A DNA stretch of 64,000 bases from Onchocerca lupi (taxonomy: Eukaryota > Nematoda > Chromadorea > Rhabditida > Onchocercidae). The translations under genes and the position numbers were made by a program. The stretch covers positions 55,487-119,486 of the forward strand of contig JAOVVO010000192.1 in assembly GCA_028564675.1 (NCBI GenBank). The letters run 5' to 3'. Shown one piece after another: positions 22,650 to 34,820 of this stretch (within the stretch, counting starts at the first letter, position 1; each line of letters opens with the position of its first letter). The notes beneath the pieces were generated by a model, which did not search any database, was not told the DNA's origin, and saw only the letters and a list, made by a program, of their open reading frames with translations.

Positions 22650-25600
22650 GCACGTATTAGATAATTAAGAAAATGATATTTATTATTTGGAATCCATAAA
22701 TAGTATAATAATAATGCTATGATAAATATTATTAATGATGAAATATAACTATTCGTATGTCGACGTGCAAAATAGTTTATGAAAACTTAGCATTTAATTT
22801 TTTTCGAGTAGTATATTAAAAGATAAGCATTCTGCTTTGTTTTTATTGTTGGTATTCTTAAATTTATTTCTAGTAAAACATTTTTTTGTGCAATCAGTAT
22901 TGTGACATAGATTATCATAACAAGTGGAAGATTTTAATCATCTTTCACTTCCGCCATTTTCGTTCTTTTATCCAATGCAGATCGATTCAGGAAGAATTAT
23001 ATCTTTATACTTGTCGGACATGGTTGCACATCAAAGTATGGATAGAAATCATTTATCATGCCAACCTTAAATATCCATCGTTTACTGATTGATTTGGCTG
23101 TAATTATGCTCTAATTTAATTTGGGTTTTGTGCTGAAAGGATAAGTTACTCGAAATCTTTGCTGATTACCATTTGATTAATATTGTTCCGTAATCGATGG
23201 GAAATCTGCCTAAGATTTAAAATAAGAAACATGAAGTGGTCAGAAGAATTCATGCGTTGTGGGTGTAAATAATATAACTGGTGTATTTTTGATTTGAGTC
23301 GAATTTTTTGACGATTCTTTAGTAAAGAAATCTAGGATTTGTTTGGAAAATTTTCTCTGAAATTTCAAAATTCACTGCAAAAGGAAATCAGCTGTCAAAA
23401 TGATATCAAGTTTTGTGTTTGAATTGCATGGGATTTTTCATGTGAATACTATTTTGAAACAAATTTCAGATATATGTTTCCCAGTACTTGGTAATTTACT
23501 GTTTAGTACGAAATAATTTTCATCAAAAAAATGAAAAAATTATGGTTTACTATGAATCGAGTTAAAGTTAGGATATTTTACACATCATCAAAATTAAGGT
23601 TTTTGATACAGTGACGAGATTTTGAAAACTTGTATGAATCACAGAGGATCTCACGAGAATTTGTTAAAATAATTTGTTTTTGCAAAAACAGAATTATATC
23701 GTTGGATACATCATTAAATTAATTATCGAAATTCAAATCATTGCATGAGAACCAGTCAGTTAATTAATTAATTACTACAGGGTTTCCCAGTTTATTGTAA
23801 ACTTTCAGAAATATGTCAGCTCTATTTTTAGAGTGTTATCTAGTTAGAACAAATTTTACAGAAATTATTACAAAAAATAAAAGGAAGATTAGAAATGGTC
23901 TTCGGAAATGTCCGGATTTGAAATTTCTTGACTAGAATAATAAGTCTAACTAATTGTTAACTTTTTTTTCTCACTATGTAACAAAAAATTCCAATAAGTA
24001 ACAAAATAGATACTTCATTATTTCTTCGTTTAGCAGCCAATGTAATGAAACCAAAAAAGTGATCAGCAAGATACGATTTGCTCTTCAAATAACTTAATAT
24101 ATTTGGTTACTATAATCCACCGTATCGTGCTCATTACAGTCGAATTGTATATTACTATTGTAATATGCATAATAATAATCAAATTATCCATAGCTGATAG
24201 TAAGCGACTAATAATGAAATTTTAAACATTTGCCTGAAAAAAACGATTTAAAAATCAATAAAGTATGGATTCATAAAATTCCCTCTATATATCAAAAAAT
24301 ATAAAAACAGAAAAGAAAATGTAATTTTTTTCTAGTAACGGCAATCAAAAAATAATTGCTATTTTTTGATTACCGTAATGAAAAGCTTTGGAAGTTAAGA
24401 ATAAAGTAAGAAAACTTGATTCGAAAAAAAAAATTTAATGTTCTTATTGGTTTATTGATATGAGCATATTTTAGCCAGAAAGAGTAATGGAAGACTGGGA
24501 TTTTAAATTGATGGCTATAAATAAATAGCCCAGCAAAGTTAAAAAGGAAATGCATTATATTAAGAATGAGTAATTTGATAAAATATGTTAAGTGCTTGGT
24601 CGTACATTGAGCCAATTAAATTGACTGAAATTATGAAGTAATTTTGAAATCATATTTGTTTAATTCCAAATTTGGAATTAAAAATTTCTTTGAGTTGTCA
24701 TAAATTTTCAATTTCTTTCTTTCAAAAATACATCAACATCAGAGTTAAAATCTAAATAATCTTTGATCGTAATTAAAAGATTCGATTCTAACAAAGTAAT
24801 GAATGCATTTCAATTTTTTTGAGAATGAAATTACAAATTAATTTAAATATCGATGTGACTAGCGATTGTATTAAATTAATTTGTTTCCTTGCCAATATCA
24901 AACGATCTTTACCCAACATAGATATATTATGTTTGGCAAAAAGAATTAAAGCTTGAAAACTAGTAAAATTAATGCTTAAGGAAAAAAAATAAGTGCTGAA
25001 ATCGAAATTAAAAAAACATTCTTTACAAAAACATTAGTATTTCAATTATTTGAGAATTTTAGTACCAATAGAATAAGTTATATCAACAATACCTGCAAAT
25101 AAAAAAATAAGGATATAATTATTTCGAGAAAATTGCTGAAAAAAAATTAATAAATGAAAAAATAAAATGAAAAAATTAATGAACACAACATTGATTTTTT
25201 TTGAAAAAGAAAACATATTGATGAAGTTATTTCAAATTTATCTTCTTCATATATTGCATTGCTAATTTTTCGCATGCGAAAAAAGTATTTATGTTTATTG
25301 AGATTTCTATTTTTTTAACAGTAAGTGAAATGGATCATTTAATTATTTGTTCATTAAAATTTCTTCATCCATTTTCTTTCTCTTTTTTTTTTTTTTTTTT
25401 TTTTTGAATATTGTATCCAAAATGATCGTTAAATTAAATGTGCTTTAATTACCAACTGCTTGAATTCATTTATTTGAAGGATTGCTTTCGTTGAAAATTA
25501 TTGTATTATTCAAATGAAATATTTCAAATCAATTCATTGAAAACTTTTCCCTTTTCTCTCTTTCCTCACAAACAAAATTGTTTTTTGATAATGCTTTGAA

Positions 25601-26237
25601 GAAAATTTATTTCTATTCACGTCTACTAGACACATTCATATCGAATGGAATAAAAAAAAAACAAAAAAAAAAAAATTGAAAAAAGTTGGAAAAGAAGGCG
25701 GAAAAATGGAAAGGGAAATGTTCCGAAGCTTGGTGTGTAATTATTATAAGCGTATTGGTGTTGATGTATAGGGGATATGTATGTCTCTATTTGTGATAGA
25801 ATTTCATGAAATTAGTTAGACTGAGATTAAAGTCAAACTGACGTCTAAGATTTAAGTTTAAGACAACAAATTTAAATCTTAAGACGAAAAAAATAATTCT
25901 AAAAATTATTTGAAATCCTTATCAAATATGAATAGAGATAGATAATGATGATGATGATGATGATAATGATAGCGAAATCTGCTTAGCAACGCTATTCTTA
26001 TTCTTATTCGAATCTTTGTATGATAGGAATTATGATTATAATTACGATGAGAGTAAAATAATCATGATAACAAATAATGATATGCACTTGGCAATCGATT
26101 TTCTTACTCCGTTAAACATCACATTCGCTTACCATAGTTACGCTTATGTCTGCGACACTTCAGAATTTTTTCACACTCTTCTAATCCATTTCATTTCACA
26201 ATTATCAATTTACAACTATTTTATAAATAACAGAAGG
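22650..26237. other. AT-rich intergenic DNA, no gene seen
   Basis: 3.6 kb between pgk and the ZC2HC1-like gene. It contains a strong hairpin (24338-24376), a 23-base T run (25383-25405) and a GAT/ATG microsatellite-like patch near 25935-25970. Open frames here are short and low-complexity, without splice-bounded coding character. The right end should contain the promoter of the zinc-finger gene. Confidence 0.6.
24338..24376. repeat. 17-bp stem hairpin, 5-base loop
   Basis: The arm 24338-24354 (ACGGCAATCAAAAAATA) pairs with 24360-24376 with a single C/T difference. It is an intergenic, near-perfect palindrome in AT-rich DNA. Its function is unknown. Confidence 0.7.
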
Positions 26238-26624
26238 ATGGGTAAGTTTATTTTCTGAAATTATTCCCAAATATTTGTCTTGTAACTTTTGTTTTATTGC
26301 ATATTATTTAAAATTTCCATTAATTAATTTTGCTAAAGGATGTAACTTACAGTATTCGACAATTTTCCATTTATTTTTGCTTCTTCTTTACCTCAATCAT
26401 TGGCTATTGCTTTTTTGTTTGATAATAGTTTCATGCAATACCTTAAATTGAATAGAATAAAGAGGAAAATTTCTCCTTTGCTTCCGAAAATGCATTGCAT
26501 ATTGTTTATTGAGCAATTAATCTGTGTTCTCTGAAAAAAAGCATAAAAAACTCCTTCATGCTTCAAATTATTTCACTCTCAAACTTCCCGTAATCTTTTT
26601 CGATCATAATTATTGATACCTTTC

Positions 26625-26666
<42 letters not shown>

Positions 26667-29600
26667 ACATATATTCCGGTTTCGAACCGAAATATTTACA
26701 TTTCCAGCATCCATTGATTTTGAAATATGCCATAGAAAGATAAAAAACTTATTTTAGCTAATTTACCAAAAGAAAATGAGCAAGTGCATCCATGTGAAGT
26801 TTGTGGACGAAGTTTTGTGAAAAATAGTCTGGTAAGCAGTATTTAATAGAAATTAACATTCCACCAAATTATGTTAAGATAATTGTAATTTTATTGATAC
26901 AATTAAGAAAATGCTATTTATTTATGGATTCAAATGCAGAATTAAAAAATTGTGAGTTTGTCAAATTCATTGGTTAATATTAAAATGAAAAATGTTGGAA
27001 ACTCAAAGTTTTTCATCATTTTAACAATTTCATAAATTAAAACATGAAATTTCAATGGTATTTACCTTAAAGGAAAGAACATTATCATAAATGACAATAA
27101 TGTAATTTTACGATTTATCATTTGTTCATTTAAATCAAATTTAAATGAAATTATTGTTATTCGCAAAATAGAATACAAAGTTAAGGTTACAAATAGCATA
27201 GTTACCAAAAAGAAAAAATGATATCAAAATACTAATTCAGTAGTTACTCATTTCAAGGAATCATTAAGGTGAAACATGAAGCAATATGCCGAAAAATGGC
27301 GAAAGCAAAACGGAAAGTGTTTGATTCCGGAAAACAGCGAGCAACCGGATCGGATATCACTATTGATAATGTTATAAATGCTCGAAAAGAACGCGAAATG
27401 GTTACTTTTTATAAGTCAAATTAATCAGACTTTATTGATAAAAACCGAATTAATCAGAAATTATTGATAAAAATATCCTATTCAAGAGATAGGAAATGGC
27501 AATTAAACATTATAATTTGACGACCTAACCATTGAATTGCATTTGCTTTTCTGGAATGCAATCATATCATATCGCTATGGATAAGATAAATATCCTAAAT
27601 GATCATAAATATTATTGTTCATTTGATCAAACGATCAGGAGAAAAAAAATCCGGAAAAGGAAATGATGACAAACATAGTAACTTTTCTTATTTTTGAACA
27701 AAACTTAATTAAAATAATATCCAAAAGCAGTTGCAATAAAAACTTTTCAGATTTCTAAAATGTTAATTACTTGCTCAAATAGACAACTTCTATTAATTTT
27801 TTAAATGAAAAAGCAAAGGCGAAAATGAAGCATTTTGAGAAATTGTCAAAAATCAATACAACTACATTAAAATTTTCAGTTTTTTTTAAATACATTTTAT
27901 CATTTTTAAAATCAATTCTCAAAATTTATGTATATACAGCTTGGTGGTACATTTCCAAGACCTAAAACAAGTTGGCGTGAAAAACATGAAACATTCGTCA
28001 ATGCTGTATCAATATCAAAACAGGCTAATTATTCATTCGATATAACATCAAAAATGGTGACACAGAAAGGTTGAATTTTTCTGTCAATAAAAGTATGAAA
28101 TGGTAAATAAAAACGATTATTAAGATATTAATTAACAATTTCTTAATTTCATAAATATGATCTTAAATATATAATGACCAAATTAATGATTGTAATTAAG
28201 ATACATGAAGAAATGCAATCATTTAAGTATAGGAAAATATATTTTTAAAAATTTTGACCAAAAAAAGTAATAATGAAGTTATTACAATTACTTTAATAAG
28301 TTAATGCGACTCTTTTATTGAATCGATTCTTTAATCATAACTAATATATTATATATGTTAATAAAAACGGCATTTTAATAATTCAAACGACTAATTAAAC
28401 GGCACATACTTTACATACTAAGCAATATTCTTAAATTTTCCCATATCATCTTGAATACTACAGTGAATTTTTGCTATTTTAGATATTTGATAATCTTATC
28501 AATTATTAATGATTGTTATAGTGTTTATCATATTTAATATACTTTTTCTGGTATTTAACTAATATTTCTAATAATTTCTTATATTTAACATTTAAAAATA
28601 TTCACATTGTTTAACATTAAAAAAATCAACTAACTTTGCTGTACGCTTATTTATAACAGATAAATCACTGAATTTCAATGAAAATACACCATCAAAAATA
28701 TTCTTTTCAAATTTTTAAACCTACATTTCTCAGCTGTATTAAAAATAAATAAATTTGAATTTTTTAAAGAGTTTTTAATATGTCTAAAAATTTGAAATTC
28801 GTACAAAATTTCGCATGTTAATATGATCAAAATTAATTATCATAAATTTCGCTTGATAATTAAATTACAATAAGATATGCAAATTTATGCTGCAAAAGTG
28901 TAGCAAAATTAATTGAATTAGCTGAAAATTTTTCCATGTTTTAGTTTTTATTAATGATAAGGCTTTGATTAAATAAATCAGTCATCTAAAGTGGAATTAA
29001 AAAGAAATTTATTTTTATTTTTAATTTTATATTTATTCATACGCCCCGTTTGAAAAAATGATTGAATAATATGAGTTATATTCGATACTGTAGTGTTACA
29101 TTGATAATACATGCTACTGACGTAATTAACAAATAATGCTAATACCATAATTTAAAAAAAGAATTATTTCCTGCATGTAGTAGTGCTCACATAAATTGCA
29201 TAACTTTTTTTTTATTGCTTTATATTAATTCTAATTGACATAAAAATTTCGAAAAAAGTTTTTAACTTAAATAGTATTAAATTAATTATTTAAATTAGTC
29301 AAATATGATTTCATTGATAAGTCATTTTAGATTACTTGAAATGCAAATATTGTGGACGAAGTTTTAACGAAGCAGCTGCAGAACGGCATATTCCATTTTG
29401 TAAAACGCAACAAGAAAAGAAAGGACCGATGAAGGTAAAAAAGTAATTGTCGTCAAACTTTTCTTTAGTAAAATTAAAATAAGATCCCACTTTATTTAGG
29501 TGGTGCGATTAATTATAATATTAAAAACAAATGAAATTTGATATTATGTTACAATTAAATTGAAATTAATATTGGAATTACTACTCGAAATTGAATAAAT

Positions 29601-31158
29601 TACAAATAAATAACGTCTAATGGTTTAGGAATTTTATCGTATTTTGTATAATATTATGACCAATCATTTCATTTTTAAAAATCAAAATTCTATTGCACAA
29701 CTTTTTCTATAACTTTTTTTCAATGACTTTTTTAAATATTTTTTTTATTTTTTTTATAAGATAAGAAAATGATGACTCAGGAAATTAAGGTGATATATTG
29801 GTAACAATTTTAATTATTTGTTTCATTCCTTTCTTTTCATGTTTGGTATCAATTTCACATTACAATATAACGAATGATGTAAAGTTATTTTCCATAAATG
29901 ACAATCTGACGAAAATATTTTTCGGAATGAATTTAAAATTTCGTCATTTTTAGAACTGATATTAAATTTTTGTTCACAAATTGCTAAATTATAGGCGCGA
30001 ATAAAAATTATTTCTCAAATCATAATATTTCAAGATATCTTTAACAACAATTTAATTATTCTGAAACTATTGCAATCTTTTTATACTACATAGTTGCAAA
30101 CTTGTAATAAAAATTTTAAAGAAAAAACTATTCGATAGTATGTTTTAATAAATATTCGACTGAAAAGTGTTGCAAAATGTATGGCAAATCAAGTGACTTT
30201 AATTGAATTATTATAGAATACTGTAAATTTAGGTACAAAAAATAAAGTCACAACCATCTAATATGACAATGACACGACCACAAGTTGATGATTGTCGTCA
30301 ATTAAATAATAAATCATTAAATCATGATAACAAGATGACGTCCAAGAAAAACGTTTCTCATCCAGCAACATCAGAACGTCATCTAAAAATTTCTTCGAGG
30401 CGATCTGAATCACTACAAAGATCACTTCTTGATAATAGCAGTGATAATGATCGACGAAGAGAAATGAGTTCATCAAGAATGTAAATCGTTTTATTTATTC
30501 GTTTATTCAGTTGTATATTTTTAAATATTTTCAAAAATCATGAATAGTTTTATCAAAAATTATCATTTTCTCATAAATCATAAGTGAAAATTTTTATTGA
30601 ATTAATTAAAGTATATTTATACATTTGCTAATGATTACATATATCATAAATGTATCCCATCATATCCATTCCATGTATTTTCAGTAGTGCTATTTATGCA
30701 TGCAGAAGCATTTGCATGCAAAATATACTTACTGCATAAGCATTTGCACCTGTAATTTCATTTCCTTATAAAGTAATAAAGAATTAAAGTGAAGGATAAT
30801 TTTAAATAATTTTTGTTGCAGAAGAAATAATTCTGCTACACGTCCATCTAATAAATTTAGTGGACAAATGAGCAATACATCGGAACGACAACGTAAAAAT
30901 TCTTTGTAAGTAATTTTGTTCAAATTTCATCTGAAAAAAAGCTAGTAATTAATTATTTATTAGAATTAATTCTGCAAATAATCACACTTGAAAGATTAAT
31001 TTTTCAGGGGTTCATATCAAACTAATAGACGAGGAAAAACATCTGTATTATCCCGACAATCATCTTTTATCAAAAAAGGCAGTGATGCAACAACAGTTAC
31101 AAAAAAAAAGGATTTGAACAGAATTCAGAATTTTCGAAATACTTTGAGTGATAAATAA
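26238..31158 (+). CDS. ZC2HC1: ZC2HC1-family protein with two C2HC zinc fingers
   Basis: Eight exons join in phase to 308 codons: 26238-26241, 26758-26831, 27269-27400, 27940-28069, 29331-29434, 30233-30480, 30822-30905 and 31008-31158. The first coding exon holds only ATG plus one base and lies five bases behind an acceptor (AATAACAG), fitting spliced-leader addition. Finger 1 is Cys14-Cys17-His29-Cys33 (HPCEVCGRSF ... KHEAIC). It is followed by the family segment KRKVFDSGKQRATGSD and TSWREKHETFVNAV. Finger 2 is Cys118-Cys121-His133-Cys137 (KCKYCGRSFNE ... RHIPFC). The C-terminal third is Ser/Arg/Asn-rich and probably disordered. Order and length match ZC2HC1A/B (human A is 325 residues). 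The molecular function of the family is not well established. Introns are long and very AT-rich; intron 1 contains a pure 39-base A run. Confidence 0.9.
26627..26665. repeat. poly-A tract, 39 bases, in intron 1 of ZC2HC1
   Basis: Uninterrupted A run inside the first intron. The same length as the T run at 8265-8303 is probably coincidental. Confidence 0.9.
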
Positions 31159-31347
31159 TTAATTTTATATAATGTAAACATCTGTGAATAGACCTGTGTG
31201 AAAACGAAAATTCGGCGAAAGTTTTTTGTGGGATTGGAAATTGGGAATGATTGGATTTGTTATGTAACGAGAATTAGATTTGACAACTTTATTCGCTGCA
31301 ATTACGATACAAAACAATTGATGGTTATCGATAACAAACGATAATTA

Positions 31348-31640
31348 GGTAGGGATGTTATCTGAATATTGGGATAAATTTGAAAGTAAAGAATAGAAAA
31401 GTAAGAAAAAGAAATAAAAGTATCGGTGAGTTAAGTGAATGAATGATTTTATCAGATAAAAACCTTTTTTACAGTGAGATTGTTTATAACATTTGATAAC
31501 ATTTGTAATTTCGATGATTTACAATTTTCCGCGAGTTTAATAGCATATTTGAAGAAATGTAAACGTTATAATCAATTGTTAAATATTACCGTTAATCTAA
31601 CAATTCATTTGATAGAATGATTTGTAGTTAAAGAGAACAT
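31348..31640. repeat. dispersed repeat copy A (LTR-like or MITE-bearing), uninterrupted
   Basis: This segment is paralogous to 34032-34820. It starts TAGGGATGTTATCTGAATAT and runs through GTTTATAACATTTGATAACA to a GTTAAAGAGAA end. Inside it TGTTATCTGA (31356) and TATCAGATAA (31450) form an inverted pair, like LTR or MITE termini. The A|T at 31479/31480 is the empty counterpart of the Helitron-like insertion site in copy B. Both copies flank the BEL/Pao gag remnant as direct repeats, so they may be its long terminal repeats. Confidence 0.6.
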
Positions 31641-31649
31641 AATATAAAT

Positions 31650-32560
31650 ATTCGACTTGGCGATTTCTGGTTTCTTCAGAATTTTTATCGCTGTTCTCTA
31701 CACAATGTTGAATTTAAGTTTTTTTCGACTTGGCGATCCTAGTTTCTTCAGAATCTTTACTGTTCTTTACAGCAACTGCTTACTTTTTTGTCACAGGAGG
31801 ATACCGAAATTTGTCCATTTCTTTCGACATCATCATATTGATTATTGAATTAATTAAAATCGTTGAGTTCATACTCTTCTTTTCTTGGATCAGCGATCTG
31901 TGAGCCATCCTTATAATTAATATAATTTTCTCCCTTACTGGTTTGATTTCTAATCACCTCTTCACTCCTTAGGATTGACTCTGCCAAATATTCTCGGAGC
32001 TTATTTACAGACCATATTTCTTGCTCCTTTTTTATTGAAACACTCTATCCAATATCCAGCCGACAATTTGTTTTTGATAGCATTTTCAAGAATGCTCTAG
32101 ATAATTCAGTTTTTGAATATCTGTTGTATTTTGAAAATGCACAGCAGCATCCAAGCTACTCTAAAATTCTTTCTAGATTTTTGGGTCGCTACTAAGTGTA
32201 GGCAATGGCAATTGAAGCAGATTTAATTGTTGCATGATAGGTGGGAGATATTTCGTTTTTTAAAGGCCGATTCTTCGGTATTTGCTTGATTTAAGCGTTG
32301 AAATAGTATTTCATAATCATTAATTCAAAGTAATAATAGCTTCTCTTGCACTAGTTAATACATTTATGATACCTTCTGAGTCGTTGATAATTTCGGCATA
32401 TTTCTTTTCCTTTTTCTTTTTTGCTGATGCAATTGCCATTCTTTGAATGAGATCCATTCACTTCTGAATAATTATTTCGAGCATGCCAGCATGAAAATCA
32501 AAGCGTTTGACTTTCTCCTTGATGATCTACACAATTTGATGTCGTATTTTTGTTTGAGTT
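31650..32560 (-). mobile_element. decayed BEL/Pao retrotransposon gag fragment
   Basis: The reverse strand of 32220-31850 reads gag-like protein broken by stops and a frame shift. First comes QLPLPTLSSDPKI-stop-KEF-stop-SSLDAAVHF, with TAG where the family has Trp. Next come QNTTDIQKLNYL and WILDRVFQ, then after a shift EIWSVNKLREYLAE and RSEEVIRNQ. This order is the one I know from nematode Pao-type Gag proteins, with a deletion between LNYL and WILDRV. Upstream Lys/Glu-rich helical fragments (about 32560-32380) fit the Gag N-terminus. No protease or reverse-transcriptase motifs are visible. It is clearly non-functional. Within 31652-31790 an 80-bp direct repeat (TTCGACTTGGCGAT ... CTTCAGAAT) occurs, perhaps over the former zinc-knuckle region. 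Confidence 0.7.
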
Positions 32561-33130
32561 CCCGTGGAAATGTTCGATAAGGTGGGATAGATCGATTTCA
32601 TTAACTTCACTGTGAAGTTTTCGGATTTTCGATTTCGTATTTCAGCTTCTTTAGTCAAACTTTCAGACGCATTTAACCTCAGGCACCAAAAATTTGAGGT
32701 GAAAGAAAGTTTTAGGGAAGGTTTTTGTATGGGCTTGGATTTGGTACAAACGAATGCTGTCGCGGAACTTGGCTGTGAATGGGAATGCTCATGACACTAC
32801 GTTGTTAAATACTTCATTAGGCAAAGTATTTTGAATACAATACGTGAGGAGTCGTCCAATATTCGCGGACACAATACACAATAGATAAAGAAAATATAAA
32901 AAAGTAAAGAAGTAAGAGGGAAATTCGTCGGTGGATAGTATGGATAGTGAGGCCAGGCAAGCCACCTTTCGTCATCCGTGTCGTTCCCGTAAGGAAGTTA
33001 ACTGTCGTTTATATTTCGTTTTAATCCACGCCCTGGTGCTCTCTGGATGACATTAATCCAGAATGACGTCTCAATAATCAAAGAAGGAGCCGACCTTTCG
33101 TTATATCTTTCCTTATTGATGATGAGCTTT
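32561..33130. mobile_element. GC-richer segment, possible leader/LTR of the Pao remnant
   Basis: Base composition rises visibly (for example GCCAGGCAAGCCACC near 32950 and GCCCTGGTGCTCTCTGG near 33030) compared with the flanks. It sits directly upstream, on the minus strand, of the gag fragment, where a 5' leader or LTR would be. I could not define termini, a primer-binding site or a second copy, so the assignment is tentative. A 60-codon plus-strand frame here has no recognisable content. Confidence 0.3.
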
Positions 33131-33672
33131 GGTCTTCAGATTAGGCAATTAAACTTTGCATTTTGAGGGCATTATTACACTTGACAAAGAAAAGTTATAA
33201 CATTATCAATCAAAATCAAGCAATATTAGAAATTCAAACAGTGTCGAAATTACATTTGAACTTTGGTTTGTTACAACTTAACAATTTTAACTGACATTTA
33301 TTATATTTAACTTCTTACGAAATAAAATGAGGAAGGAAAAGATAAAAATATTCTAATTACATCATTTTTTTTCTTCTGCTACAAATGCATTCTATAATGA
33401 AGTCTGCTGTGAAGAAATTTTTCGTCATAGCTATGCTACATAACATGTCGCTGTTCCTTTCTGGTCATGACAAAATTGTAAGAGTGAATTCTGTTCTCAG
33501 TTCTCAGAGGTTCAATTTTGTTATTTTACTCACTCAAACTAAGGTAATTAAACCTTTATTATGATAAATTTGTCAATCAACGAACGCAGCAATTACACCA
33601 ACAATACAGTTTCGATAATATTAAAGAAATAACTTTCATGAAGTGAACATAATGCGAAGAAAAAAGATATGG

Positions 33673-33867
33673 TTACGCAATAAAGAAAAATTCAATACCA
33701 CGAGCTGGACCATCCGACCAAGCTCATGGCAGCCATTCTTTGAAATGACTTTTGTGCTCAAGACCTTCTTCTTCTATGGTTGAAGGATTCTGATACCATT
33801 TTCGGGCTGCAAGAATAAACTCCTTTGTTGTCGCAGGAATATGCGTCTTTTTTAGCGTGTGATGAAA
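33673..33867 (-). pseudogene. unrecognised coding-like fragment with one internal stop
   Basis: The minus strand reads 64 residues with a single in-frame TGA: HTLKKTHIPATTKEFILAAR, then KWYQNPSTIEEEGLEHK, a short stretch, stop, AWSDGPARGIEFFF, terminator. Composition is protein-like (Trp, Pro, Gly, Asp) and unlike the surrounding AT-rich DNA. I do not recognise the family. It lies inside the mobile-element block, so it may be a captured gene piece or a diverged transposon segment. Confidence 0.35.
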
Positions 33868-34031
33868 TAGAGCTCTTTTTTAAAGCTCATTGACTTACTA
33901 GACAAAAAAAATGATTTCACGATTACTACAGCAAATATGTAATGTCAAATTTAAAATAAAGGAATCACTGCTCTCTCCTTGTATTTTCGAGATTTCAGCG
34001 ACAATCTATTTCGGTAATACGTCAATAGTTG

Positions 34032-34820
34032 AATAGGGATGTTATCTGAATATTGGGATAGAAAATTTGGAAGCTCTCATGATGATAAAGCAAAGTAGTA
34101 AAAAGAAGCGAATTACTGAATGAGTGATGAAATTGGTGATAAAAATTGGTCAAATTGGGAGGATGGATGAATGGTTCATCAGATAACAACCCTTTTTATA
34201 ACGAAACTGACTAGACCGGCGACGCTTTGCTTGGCCTGTCCAGCTAGTCTATCTATATGAATAAAAATGTAAATGTTCATTTATTCCAAATCATAAATCT
34301 CTGAAAGTTCTAAAAAATGCGCCTTATCGATATAGAAACACGTATTTATTCGAATGCAACGTTGCATGAAAATTTCAAAGCAATTGGTGAAGGGATTGAA
34401 ATATTGTGTAAAAATGAACAATGCAGGAAATAGGCATGGTCAACAAATTCAATCCCTTCACTTACTTTTACCCATCACAGGTGTGGACAGCTAAAAAAAA
34501 AAAATAGGTAAATTCATAGCAGAAAACGTGCCTATTAAAATGCAATGTGTCAAAATTTCAAATCAATGGTGAAAAACTTGCAATCTTGTGTGAACGGCTA
34601 CAGCAAACATCTACATTTTATTTATATAGATTGTTTGTAACATTTAAAAACATTTGTGATTTCGGTGGTCTATGATTAAAAATTAAATGGAAAAATATTC
34701 ATGGTTTTCGATTGATTTAATACCCTATTAGATGATAATGTAAACATTGCAGTTAATAAATCTATGTTTGTATTTTTTTTTAACAATTCATGTGACAGGA
34801 TGATTGATCGTTGAAGAGAA
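34032..34820. repeat. dispersed repeat copy B, split by a Helitron-like insertion
   Basis: It matches 31348-31640 on both sides of the 420-bp insertion at 34211-34630. The left part starts TAGGGATGTTATCTGAATAT and contains the inverted pair TGTTATCTGA (34040) / TCAGATAACA (34178). The right part resumes with TTGTTTGTAACATTT and ends near GTTGAAGAGAA. It is moderately diverged from copy A. Confidence 0.6.
34211..34630 (-). mobile_element. non-autonomous Helitron-like element, copy 1 (420 bp)
   Basis: Read on the minus strand the element begins TCTATATAAATAAAA and ends GTCGCCGGTCTAG, inserted between A and T. That is the 5'-TC ... CTRR-3' structure with an AT target that defines Helitrons. A short imperfect hairpin (GAC-a-GGC ... 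GCC-g-GTC) lies immediately before the CTAG end. The homologous segment at 31348-31640 shows the uninterrupted A|T site, which directly proves an insertion without target-site duplication. Near the 3' end the 5' terminal sequence recurs inverted (AATGTAAATGTTCATT type). The interior contains an extra partial duplication compared with copy 2. No replication or helicase coding remains. Confidence 0.75.

Noticed and set aside
26675..26695. GGTTTCGAACCG, resembling a tRNA T-arm word
   Set aside because: No matching acceptor, D-arm or anticodon stem can be folded around it.
32612..32794. 60-codon plus-strand frame in the GC-richer transposon segment
   Set aside because: Opposite strand to the gag remnant and no recognisable content. 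Probably a shadow of the element's leader.
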